DNA of 7,359 bases. It comes from Candidatus Bathyarchaeota archaeon. GTDB lineage: Archaea > Thermoproteota > Bathyarchaeia > 40CM-2-53-6 > RBG-13-38-9. Position 1 is the first letter of the stretch. Each line of letters opens with the position of its first letter. The DNA lies in contig JAOZGV010000137.1 in the NCBI GenBank assembly GCA_026015225.1, positions 1-7,359 on the forward strand. The letters run 5' to 3'. Below the pieces are notes generated by a model. That model searched no databases. It was not told where the DNA came from and saw nothing but the letters and a program-made list of their open reading frames with translations. A program made the position numbers and the translations under genes. Shown piece by piece: positions 1-5,651 of this stretch.

Positions 1-2
1 TG

Positions 3-191
3 AACATATCGCAATCCCTCATAAATGCAAGGTTTGTCCAAATGGTGACTGTCGCAACTCCTTGTCCATATATCATGGATCGACTTTCCCGTTTTATTAT
101 ATATATTGCGGAAAATATAATCGATATTGGTATAAATACAAAAATGAGTGAATTAACAAAAAAATTTGAAGAAGCAATACAGCCTAAATAA
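3..191 (+). CDS. Possible C-terminal end of an unrecognised protein (partial at window edge)
   Basis: The frame running from the window edge to a TAA at 189-191 is open for 62 codons and ends in a charged tail, MSELTKKFEEAIQPK. A second frame (2-151, ending TGA) is also open and holds a Cys-rich stretch, KCKVCPNGDC, with a later YCGKYNRYW; the two overlap at ATGAGTGA (144-151). I cannot decide which frame is coding, whether a frameshift joins them, or whether either is real. I recognise no family. Low confidence, given mainly so that the first 200 bases are described. Confidence 0.25.
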   Translation, partial: NISQSLINARFVQMVTVATPCPYIMDRLSRFIIYIAENIIDIGINTKMSELTKKFEEAIQPK

Positions 192-213
192 CAATCGAGA
201 TATTCTCTCATTT
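158..213 (-). terminator. Possible T-rich terminator after the regulator gene
   Basis: Downstream of the regulator stop, the minus strand has a run of seven T residues (complement of A158-A164) within a T-rich stretch, as expected for archaeal oligo-T termination. A small dyad GAGA-TAT-TCTC (197-207) lies just before it. This is inferred only from base composition. Confidence 0.3.
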
Positions 214-579
214 CTACTTTCTCCTTGATCTTATCCTATCAAATGCATCCACAACACTCGTTCCAAAAGTATCAACTAAACTCTCCAATATTCTTTCAGA
301 TATTCTCGTCTCCGCTTCCTTTTTCGTACTAGATGGGAAATATAGAAATCTTACTCGCTTCGTGCTCTCATCGATCTCCTTTTTTACGAAACCAGATTTT
401 ACAAGTCTATCTAATGTCCCAGCTACACATGCGACGGAAAGGTCAGGATAGTATTTTTGAATTTCAACCGAGGTAGCTTTTTTTCGTGTCCAAAGAAATT
501 CTAGGATTCGTACTTCTGTAGGACTAAAAAATTTTGTCAGACCACTCTCATCAAATTCAACACGATCAATTTTTACCAT
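214..579 (-). CDS. BlaI/MecI-type winged-helix transcriptional regulator
   Basis: This is a predicted cytoplasmic DNA-binding regulator of about 121 residues, the usual size for the BlaI/MecI/CopY family. The N-terminal two thirds form a winged helix: an SPTEVRILEFLW first helix, then a recognition region around SVACVAGTLDRLVKSGFVKKE and a wing with alternating basic residues. The C-terminal part (ILESLVDTFGTSVVDAF) resembles the BlaI dimerisation helices. It lacks the C-terminal Cys cluster of copper-sensing CopY, so the signal is unknown, and no BlaR-like sensor lies in the window. I chose the ATG at 579; a TTG at 591 is in frame four codons earlier, and neither has a clear ribosome site. 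It is last in a same-strand block behind the DUF2318 and ABC genes but has its own promoter-like region, so it probably controls that block and itself. A generic MarR-like regulator is the alternative. Confidence 0.75.
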   Translation of the reverse strand: MVKIDRVEFDESGLTKFFSPTEVRILEFLWTRKKATSVEIQKYYPDLSVACVAGTLDRLVKSGFVKKEIDESTKRVRFLYFPSSTKKEAETRISERILESLVDTFGTSVVDAFDRIRSRRK

Positions 580-617
580 AATATTGAGCAACCAAGTTTA
601 GATTATATTAATTTTGC

Positions 618-666
618 CATATATAACGGTCTTTATATAACACATCCTCTGTTCGTGTTACTGTAA
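618..666 (-). promoter_or_regulatory. Promoter of the regulator gene with inverted repeats (candidate autoregulatory operator)
   Basis: On the minus strand, TTATATAA (633-640) is a good archaeal TATA box, with a second TTATATAT at 620-627. An inverted repeat TAACAC / GTGTTA (638-643 and 655-660, 11-base spacer) overlaps the TATA box. A short dyad TTAC-T-GTAA lies at 658-666. BlaI-family proteins bind dyads built on TACA/TGTA, so autorepression is a reasonable inference; which dyad is used is unknown. Confidence 0.4.
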
Positions 667-683
667 GTTAGTCCACCCACATA

Positions 684-1292
684 CTATTCGAACATGAATC
701 GCTTTCCATCTAGGGCTGAATTCTCGACAACCAAATAATTACCGTCTATTTTCATTGGGATATAACTAGGCCAGCATCCTCCAGCCAAATTTTCTGTTCC
801 TATGCTGTTGATCGCAAACTGTCTTCCACAGTTATTACACGACATTACATTTTCCATTTGTTTGTAACCAAGCTTATTACCATAGCAAACATCACACGCA
901 TCTGTAGCCAAGTGGTATTTATCATCGCTCCCAATAACTGAAAAATATTTAACCTTTACCCCATTGGAATTATAAGTATACCAATTAGCCGATGTTCCAA
1001 TTTCAGATAACGAGATTCGTACCGAATTCCCTACGTTCTCATTAGAACTTAACTCTGGATTTGGAGAACTTTGTAGTTCCGGATTTGTGTTCGTAGTTTT
1101 AAAGATCGAACTAAATCCTAAGCCTAAGCCTATGACAGCAATCAATACTATTGCAGCTATTGCAATTTTATTCTGCGAGCTCCCTTTGTCTACCTTCATT
1201 CCATGCACATTCAACATGTGTTTAGAATAATTCATAGGTTTCACATAATTACCGCATATTTGACAGTGTCTTTGAATCTTTTTCCTTTTCAT
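684..1292 (-). CDS. Membrane-anchored DUF2318 (FtrD-like) protein with N-terminal C2H2 finger
   Basis: This 202-residue protein has three parts. Residues 10-30 form a C2H2 finger pattern (Cys10, Cys13, His25, His30) on the predicted cytoplasmic side. Residues 43-64 form one hydrophobic transmembrane helix. After a Ser/Pro/Asn-rich linker (65-90), residues 91-202 form a DUF2318 domain outside the membrane, with the family's Cys signature: Cys133-x2-Cys136, Cys152-x2-Cys155 in a CNNCG context, and a GGC motif at Cys173. DUF2318 proteins are linked to ferrous-iron uptake (FtrD, FetM tail, Campylobacter P19 operon) and are thought to bind an iron-sulfur cluster or pass electrons; the exact role is unsettled. 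The start ATG is preceded by GGAGAGG (1301-1307) at good spacing. It lies 92 bases after the ABC ATPase gene and has its own dyad-bearing promoter region. The finger fused to this domain is unusual. Confidence 0.8.
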   Translation of the reverse strand: MKRKKIQRHCQICGNYVKPMNYSKHMLNVHGMKVDKGSSQNKIAIAAIVLIAVIGLGLGFSSIFKTTNTNPELQSSPNPELSSNENVGNSVRISLSEIGTSANWYTYNSNGVKVKYFSVIGSDDKYHLATDACDVCYGNKLGYKQMENVMSCNNCGRQFAINSIGTENLAGGCWPSYIPMKIDGNYLVVENSALDGKRFMFE

Positions 1293-1300
1293 TTACAATT

Positions 1301-1342
1301 CCTCTCCTTTTTATTTATATATTTATAACAATGTTATAAATA
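1301..1342 (-). promoter_or_regulatory. Promoter and 23-bp palindrome upstream of the DUF2318 gene
   Basis: A perfect inverted repeat spans 1320-1342: arms TATTTATAAC and GTTATAAATA separated by AAT. Its distal arm can serve as TATA box on the minus strand, which would place transcription start near 1312, about 20 bases before the ATG, with the GGAGAGG ribosome site (1301-1307) in the leader. A palindrome covering the TATA box would let a dimeric repressor block TBP/TFB. The inner TAACA/TGTTA half-sites resemble TAACAC/GTGTTA at the regulator promoter. Confidence 0.45.
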
Positions 1343-1384
1343 ATTTTCTACAATTAAATCGTAAAAAAGTTTCAAATGCGCGTC

Positions 1385-2119
1385 TCATTCATCATTTATC
1401 ACTTCTGATGCTCGGGTCATTTCTAATTTAAGAATAGGATCATAGTTTTCTTCTATAGATGAATCAAAGGATACTTCACCGTCGACCAGCTTTATTATTC
1501 GTCCACTTTGTTTGGCAATATCAATGTTGTGTGTAACCATAACTAGAGTGTGACCTTCACTAACAAGTTCCTTTAGAATTCCTAACACGATCTCACCATT
1601 TTTCATGTCAAGATTACCTGTTGGTTCATCCAAAAAAATTATTTCTGGCTTGTTGATCAGTGATCTTGCTATGCATACGCGTTGCTGCTCCCCACCCGAA
1701 AGTTGAGAAGGTCGATGTTCTAACCTATGACCTAGACCCACACGTTCAAGTGCTTCACGAGCAGCCGCCTCATCAACTTTACTATGAAAGTATTGCGCAA
1801 TAGTAACATTTTCTAATGCATTGAGATATGGAATTAGATGGTATTGTTGAAATATTAGCCCCATATTTTCACGTCGAAATTTAGTTAGCAGTTTTTGATC
1901 CATTCCAGTGATATTTGTATCATTTACGATAATTGTACCAGATGTTAGATTATCCAAACCACTCATTAAATTCAACAGAGTAGTCTTTCCAGATCCAGAT
2001 GGTCCTATTATTGTGGACCATTCCCCTTTTGAAATATTTAGATTGATATTGTTCAAAGCACGAGTCAAGGGATCATAATATTTAGTAACAGACTTCAATA
2101 ATATCTGATCTCTTGTCAT
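1385..2119 (-). CDS. ABC transporter ATP-binding protein (LolD/MacB type)
   Basis: ATPase subunit of an FtsX-type ABC system, acting on the inner face of the membrane with the permease encoded just upstream. From the ATG, the motifs are all present and in order: Walker A GPSGSGKTT near residues 39-47, Q-loop FQQYHLIPYL with Gln91, signature LSGGEQQR at 140-147, Walker B IIFLDE at 160-165 followed by PTGNLD, and the switch His197. The protein is about 244 residues, normal for LolD/MacB/FtsE ATPases, and should be active. I chose the ATG at 2119 because GAGGTGA sits 8 bases before it; a GTG at 2131 is in frame but lies inside that ribosome site. The start overlaps or abuts the end of the permease gene, implying translational coupling. 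The substrate is unknown; iron or redox-linked transport is inferred only from the neighbouring DUF2318 gene. Confidence 0.92.
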   Translation of the reverse strand: MTRDQILLKSVTKYYDPLTRALNNINLNISKGEWSTIIGPSGSGKTTLLNLMSGLDNLTSGTIIVNDTNITGMDQKLLTKFRRENMGLIFQQYHLIPYLNALENVTIAQYFHSKVDEAAAREALERVGLGHRLEHRPSQLSGGEQQRVCIARSLINKPEIIFLDEPTGNLDMKNGEIVLGILKELVSEGHTLVMVTHNIDIAKQSGRIIKLVDGEVSFDSSIEENYDPILKLEMTRASEVINDE

Positions 2120-2123
2120 TTCG

Positions 2124-3362
2124 TTACTCACCTCTTAGTATTATTGCAGGTTCTATCAAAGTAGCACGTTTTACCGGCAATATGCTAGCGAAGACGGTTA
2201 CAAATATAGATATTCCAACGGTTATAGGAAGTATTGACAGCACAGGTGAGATCTGGGTACCAAATACACTTTCTCCTATATACTGTGCAAGTACATTTCC
2301 AAGAAGATAACCGGATAATCCTCCAACAACACCGATGACTATAGATTCCGCAAGAAATATGGATGCTATTTTCGAGTTCTCAGCACCGATAGATTTCATT
2401 AAGCCAATCTCCTTTCTTCGCTCTATGACAGTTGTCATGGTAGTAGTCATAACACCCATTCCTGAAGCTCCAAGTACCACTAAAGTTATCAGAAGCATCA
2501 TCTTCCCAAGTTGATTCATTATTATCATTTCTGTATTCACAAGATTTTTTACAGTCTTCGCTCGGACATATGGTAACTTCATCTCTATCTCTTCACCCAT
2601 AAGTTCTGCTGGACATGCAACACATAGTGCACTAACTTGAATCGAATGAACTTTTCCAGGACGGTTGCTTATCTTCTGAGCAGTCGAAAGTGTCATAAAG
2701 AGTTGTGCATCTTCTGATCCGCCAGTGCTGACTATGCCTGCAACTTTGAATTGGTCTGTAAAAGTCTCTCGGGTATCTGGATTCTCATAGTTCAATGTTA
2801 TTTGGTCATCGATTTTCAGATTCAATTTCTCTGCAACCGAAATCCCAGCAATCAAGCTTTTGTTATCAGTATCTTCAATCCAATTTCCCTCCAAACTCCA
2901 ATAAGGAGCGATCCTTTTGATTCCTGTTCTCCACACCTTATCATTGAAAACTATATTTGGAAATTCACGATCGAAATAAGTTCCTGTAAGTACAACATTT
3001 TGTGAAATGCCATTTTGTTCTATTTGTACAACTTGGTATAGTAATGGTGCAAAGCCCAAAACGTTTGCGCTCCAGTTATCTATTTTTTTTATTTTCCATA
3101 AATCGCTTTCATCAATATATCGTTGCTCAGTTATGGAACCAAAACTCATTCCTGGAAAACCGACTTCTATAGTATCTGATTTCGGAATTACTAATATGTT
3201 CGATCCGAATTTTCTGAACTCGAGCGCTAACTTCTCTTCGATTCCATTTGTGACAGTCATCAATCCACTTACCATTGATGCTCCCATTAAAACAGCAATC
3301 ATCGCAATTATTATCCGAGATTTACGTTTAGACAATGACCTCGTGATTACTTGTAGAAAAAT
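2124..3362 (-). CDS. FtsX/MacB-type ABC transporter permease
   Basis: Membrane subunit with classic MacB/FtsX layout. Residue numbers here count from the TTG at 3335. There is an N-terminal helix (about 8-28), a large extracytoplasmic MacB_PCD-like domain (about 30-270), then three helices near 276-296, 324-354 and 362-385. The cytoplasmic loop holds the family motif RRKEIGLMKSIGAE (306-319), and the end, PVKRATLIEPAIILRGE, is typical. A Cys pair, CVAC (238 and 241), sits in the outer domain. The TTG at 3335 would cut into the conserved amphipathic N-terminus, since the frame upstream encodes IFLQVITRSLSKRKSR. I therefore favour an ATT start at 3362, which has GGTGGTG six bases before it; the next in-frame codon but one upstream is a stop. 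The gene is first in the minus-strand block and overlaps the ATPase gene. Substrate unknown. Confidence 0.88.
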   Translation of the reverse strand: MFLQVITRSLSKRKSRIIIAMIAVLMGASMVSGLMTVTNGIEEKLALEFRKFGSNILVIPKSDTIEVGFPGMSFGSITEQRYIDESDLWKIKKIDNWSANVLGFAPLLYQVVQIEQNGISQNVVLTGTYFDREFPNIVFNDKVWRTGIKRIAPYWSLEGNWIEDTDNKSLIAGISVAEKLNLKIDDQITLNYENPDTRETFTDQFKVAGIVSTGGSEDAQLFMTLSTAQKISNRPGKVHSIQVSALCVACPAELMGEEIEMKLPYVRAKTVKNLVNTEMIIMNQLGKMMLLITLVVLGASGMGVMTTTMTTVIERRKEIGLMKSIGAENSKIASIFLAESIVIGVVGGLSGYLLGNVLAQYIGESVFGTQISPVLSILPITVGISIFVTVFASILPVKRATLIEPAIILRGE

Positions 3363-3363
3363 T

Positions 3364-3416
3364 GTTTACACCACCTGTAAACTATTATAGTCATAATGGA
3401 AGAAAACATATACTTA
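3364..3416 (-). promoter_or_regulatory. Permease promoter with 19-bp inverted repeat covering the ribosome site
   Basis: A perfect inverted repeat, GTTTACACCACCTGTAAAC, spans 3364-3382 with 7-base arms and a 5-base spacer. On the minus strand a TATA-like TAAGTATATG (3407-3416) would place transcription start near 3386. The repeat would then lie at the very start of the mRNA, with the ribosome site GGTGG in its loop. TTTACA/TGTAAA half-sites resemble BlaI-family operators, so it may be a repressor site, an RNA hairpin that hides the ribosome site, or both. The roles are inferred; the repeat is directly visible. Confidence 0.5.
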
Positions 3417-3591
3417 AGCATTATTATCCGAATCGACATATCCATAATTCGCGTGTTAAGATCGAAAAGTGAACGCGCTTTATGACAGAGAAGATTATTT
3501 GGATTTGACGTATTTGTGATTGGGAGAACTCTGTATGGACTGATGTGCAGATTAATTTAATAATATCCTTTTTTCCATCGTTGCACGCTTT

Positions 3592-3661
3592 ATATTCCTA
3601 TAGGAATATTTATGTCATAAAAAATTAATAATTAAGAATAAGTCATTAGCATATGTAATAG
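3592..3661 (+). promoter_or_regulatory. Composite palindromic promoter element, copy 1 (upstream of thioredoxin)
   Basis: This holds ATATTCCTATAGGAATAT (3592-3609, a perfect 18-bp palindrome), directly followed by TTTATGTCATAAA (3609-3621, perfect with a one-base centre), an AT-rich TTAATAATTAAG tract (3625-3636) that could be the TATA box, and ATATGTAATAG (3651-3661). From 3593 it matches 5652-5720 base for base over 31 bases and then partially, without gaps, to 3661. If the AT-rich tract is the TATA box, transcription would start near 3655 and the palindromes would lie upstream at activator-like positions. An earlier TATA candidate, TTTATATT (3589-3596), overlaps the palindrome and would suit repression instead. 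The 3363-3677 gap holds no other gene that I can support. Confidence 0.65.
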
Positions 3662-3695
3662 CGCGTGCTTTAATTAATTGAACAATCGGATTTCT

Positions 3696-4052
3696 ATGAC
3701 AGATATATTGGATGTAAATGCAACCAATTGGGATAAAGAAGTACTTCAGTCCCTAGTACTTACAGCTGTCGATTTTTGGGAGAAAGGGTGCTACTGGTGC
3801 TTAAAGTTCGATACTATATTCAAGGAAGTTGCAGAGGAATACAATGAGAAATTGAAATTTAAAAAGTTGAATGTTCGAGAAAGTATAGATAACCATGCAA
3901 TTGCGGTAAGATATGGAGTGGTGGGTAAACCCGCTCTACTATTCTTTTATAAAGGAAAAGTCTTAGGAGAAGTTATTGGTATAAAGACCAAAGGGAGACT
4001 GAGGAAGACAATTAATGACATTCTAGATAAAAATAAAGAACTTCTTAAATAA
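3696..4052 (+). CDS. Thioredoxin-like thiol:disulfide oxidoreductase with CYWC active site
   Basis: A cytoplasmic thioredoxin-fold protein of 118 residues with no signal peptide. The fold is clear: N-terminal beta/alpha unit, VDFW strand, CxxC at Cys32-Tyr-Trp-Cys35, the long helix FKEVAEEYNEK, the YGVVGKPALLFFYKG segment with the cis-proline (Pro79), and a C-terminal helix. From the ATG the Cys positions equal those of classical thioredoxin, which is why I prefer it over the in-frame TTG at 3678. The usual WCGPC is replaced by GCYWC: the preceding Trp is lost and the dipeptide is aromatic, which should change redox potential and partner choice. It probably reduces disulfides or persulfides. 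A flavoprotein gene follows 49 bases downstream and may be co-transcribed. The shared upstream element suggests co-regulation with the threonine synthase/sulfur carrier operon, and the divergent neighbours encode a P19-operon-like set, which in Campylobacter also includes thioredoxin-like proteins. Confidence 0.88.
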   Translation: MTDILDVNATNWDKEVLQSLVLTAVDFWEKGCYWCLKFDTIFKEVAEEYNEKLKFKKLNVRESIDNHAIAVRYGVVGKPALLFFYKGKVLGEVIGIKTKGRLRKTINDILDKNKELLK

Positions 4053-4070
4053 AATTTTGGACAAAATAAA

Positions 4071-4080
4071 AGCGCGCGCT
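4071..4080. repeat. GC-only palindrome between thioredoxin and flavoprotein genes
   Basis: AGCGCGCGCT is a perfect 10-bp palindrome standing out in very AT-rich DNA, 21 bases before the flavoprotein start. A near copy, AGCGCGTGCT, lies at 3660-3669, just after the composite promoter element and before the thioredoxin start. Both fall in predicted leaders or intergenic mRNA. Function unknown. Confidence 0.3.
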
Positions 4081-4101
4081 AGATAAATGTGAGTTGGTTT
4101 A

Positions 4102-5331
4102 TTGCAAGAGCTTCAAAAACATATTGTTGTATTAGGTGCTGGTGTAGCTGGGATTCGTTTCATTCTTGACTTTCAGCCTAAGATTAAAAATTTATGTGGA
4201 GTAAATATAACGATTATTGATCAAAACGATTACCATCAATACCTCTATAAACTTCATGAGGTTGCTGGTGGGAGATCAACTCCAAAAGATATCATCGTTC
4301 CAATAGAATGGCTTCTCAGGAAGAAACGAGCTGAGTTTATTCAAACTTCAGTTGAATCGATAGACATTAAAAAAAAGATCGTTAAAACAAATAATCTGAT
4401 TATTCCGTATGATATTCTTGTAGTCGCATTAGGCAGTCAAACATGTTATTATGAAATTGAAGGTTTAGAAGAAAACTCGATGGGTTTGAAATCTGTTAAA
4501 GAAGCACATCAAATTCAGAAGCGGGTTAAAGAGATTTTTACATTGAAGAAAGGCAGAGAAAATCCACTTACCTTTATTATAGGAGGCGGAGGTTTTACAG
4601 GTGTTGAGCTTGCTGGAGAATTCGCAGAATGGCTCCCTCAATTAGCCGATGAGTATGGCATCAATCGTGAGAGTATCAGGATCATTATCGTCGAAGCTTT
4701 AGACAGTATCCTCGCTGGCTGGGATCCAAAGGTAACTGAAGGAGCTGTTGAAATTCTTCGATCTAAAGGCGTAGAACTCATGCTAAATCAAATGATCGTT
4801 AAAGCTGATGATAAAGGAATAATCCTCAAAAATGGAGATAGAATAGATGCTGATCTATTCGTTTGGACTGGAGGAGTTGAAGGAGTGTCAATATGCCCTG
4901 CATTTGAACTTGGTAAGTCAAAACGTGTATTAATAAATAACATTTGTGCTGCCATTAACGCACCTGACGTTTACCATATAGGCGACTGCGCTTATGTATG
5001 CGATGCGTCAACAAATGAACCTCTGGAACCAAATGCTCATATAGCCATGATACAGGCCTCATTTCTTGCTAAAAACCTATATGCAAAACTCGTTGGTAAG
5101 CATCAAAAGGATTTCATACCAAAGCAGGTCGGCGAGGTGGTTTCTATTGGAACTGAACATGCTGTGGGACGCCTTTATGGAATAAGTTTAAGGGGTTGGA
5201 TGGCGAAGATCGCTAAATTGATGATCCATCTTTTTTATGTCTACTCGATTGGAGGAATTAAGCTACTTGTGAAAGATAGATCAATTAAACGATACTGGGA
5301 TATAAGACGCTTTTTCGATCGTGTAGATTAA
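4102..5331 (+). CDS. ndh: Type II NADH dehydrogenase-like FAD oxidoreductase (NDH-2)
   Basis: This single-subunit flavoprotein should pass electrons from NAD(P)H to quinone at the inner membrane surface without pumping protons. The 409 residues match NDH-2 length. Visible motifs are the FAD-binding GAGVAG at 12-17, ending in an acidic strand (TIID, 37-40), the second Rossmann motif GGGGFTGVELAGEF (161-174) for NAD(P)H, VWTGGV near 254-259, and HIGDCAYV (292-299), whose Asp contacts FAD. The C-terminal part (about 355-385, GISLRGWMAKIAKLMIHLFYVYSIGG) is amphipathic to hydrophobic and suits membrane anchoring. Sulfide:quinone reductase belongs to the same superfamily; I see no clear match to its conserved redox Cys set, though several Cys residues exist. 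The start is TTG, the only start codon between an in-frame TGA (4090-4092) and the FAD motif; the ribosome site is weak. It probably shares a transcript with the thioredoxin gene. Confidence 0.85.
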   Translation: MQELQKHIVVLGAGVAGIRFILDFQPKIKNLCGVNITIIDQNDYHQYLYKLHEVAGGRSTPKDIIVPIEWLLRKKRAEFIQTSVESIDIKKKIVKTNNLIIPYDILVVALGSQTCYYEIEGLEENSMGLKSVKEAHQIQKRVKEIFTLKKGRENPLTFIIGGGGFTGVELAGEFAEWLPQLADEYGINRESIRIIIVEALDSILAGWDPKVTEGAVEILRSKGVELMLNQMIVKADDKGIILKNGDRIDADLFVWTGGVEGVSICPAFELGKSKRVLINNICAAINAPDVYHIGDCAYVCDASTNEPLEPNAHIAMIQASFLAKNLYAKLVGKHQKDFIPKQVGEVVSIGTEHAVGRLYGISLRGWMAKIAKLMIHLFYVYSIGGIKLLVKDRSIKRYWDIRRFFDRVD

Positions 5332-5349
5332 CTCTTCGACATATCCTCT

Positions 5350-5383
5350 TCTTTTTTCAGAGTGTTTGCAAATTTTTTCTTCT
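5350..5383 (+). terminator. Oligo-T tracts after the NDH-2 gene
   Basis: Two plus-strand T runs (5352-5357 and 5373-5378) in a pyrimidine-rich stretch begin about 20 bases after the NDH-2 stop. Oligo-T tracts are the usual intrinsic terminators in archaea, and no strong hairpin is needed. They also lie within the remnant region described next. Confidence 0.4.
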
Positions 5384-5589
5384 TCTCTGATCTACTATTA
5401 ATAGTGTGTGCTAATCCTATTGGCATGTCAATCGTCAAATTAGTAAGCCATAAAGAGAACAAGGTCAGAGTTCAGGGCCTCGACATCCTAGACGGTACCC
5501 CGATTATCGACACCAAACCGTACTGATCAGTTTATGACCAAGCAAAGGATGCCAAGGTACCGGACTGGGTTGATAAGCTGGATACCTGA
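5356..5589 (+). pseudogene. Decayed TrmO/TsaA-type tRNA methyltransferase fragment
   Basis: One frame still encodes the conserved core of TrmO (UPF0066/TsaA/YaeB), the SAM-dependent enzyme that N6-methylates t6A37 in tRNA: ANPIGMSIVKLV from 5410, then VRVQGLDILDGTPIIDTKPY ending at 5523. The family pattern is PNPIGLSVV, then RVRGLDILDGTPVLDIKPY. A TGA at 5524-5526 interrupts it exactly where the family continues; the frame then reads SVYDQAKDAKVPDWVDKLDT to a second TGA at 5587-5589. Upstream, RVFAN (from 5359) may be a relic of the VFATR motif, but the six or so residues before NPIG are wrong and the N-terminal 60-80 residues are absent. This stretch is visibly richer in G+C than its neighbours, which suggests either a different origin or recent decay. 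Together with its flanks it accounts for the roughly 400-base gap between the NDH-2 and threonine synthase genes. Confidence 0.7.
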
Positions 5590-5651
5590 TCCACAGAGCA
5601 ATTTATAGTTTTACATGCGTCAATCCTTTTAATCTCTTTCTCTGTTTTAAT

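Noticed and set aside
214..579. CopY-type copper repressor
   Set aside because: The C-terminal Cys motif needed for copper/zinc sensing is missing; only one Cys, in the DNA-binding region, is present.
2113..2310. Plus-strand open frame opposite the permease C-terminus
   Set aside because: It lies fully opposite a strongly supported conserved gene and its translation matches no recognisable family.
2751..3390. Two plus-strand open frames opposite the permease N-terminal half
   Set aside because: They are antisense shadows with Cys/Ile/Ser-rich unstructured translations, and the minus-strand frame has all permease motifs.
3469..3519. Small frame starting GTG and encoding a 16-residue peptide (NALYDREDYLDLTYL) in the divergent intergenic region
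   Set aside because: It is too short, lacks a ribosome site and could occur by chance; no homologous family comes to mind.
3592..3621. Palindrome read as a mobile-element terminal repeat paired with the copy at 5652
   Set aside because: The two copies are in the same orientation, flank no transposase, and the similarity extends through promoter-like boxes ending at gene starts, which fits regulation better.
4102..5331. Sulfide:quinone oxidoreductase instead of NDH-2
   Set aside because: The GGGFTGVELAGEF motif and the C-terminal helix region fit NDH-2 better, and the conserved SQR Cys set could not be identified, though it cannot be fully excluded by eye.
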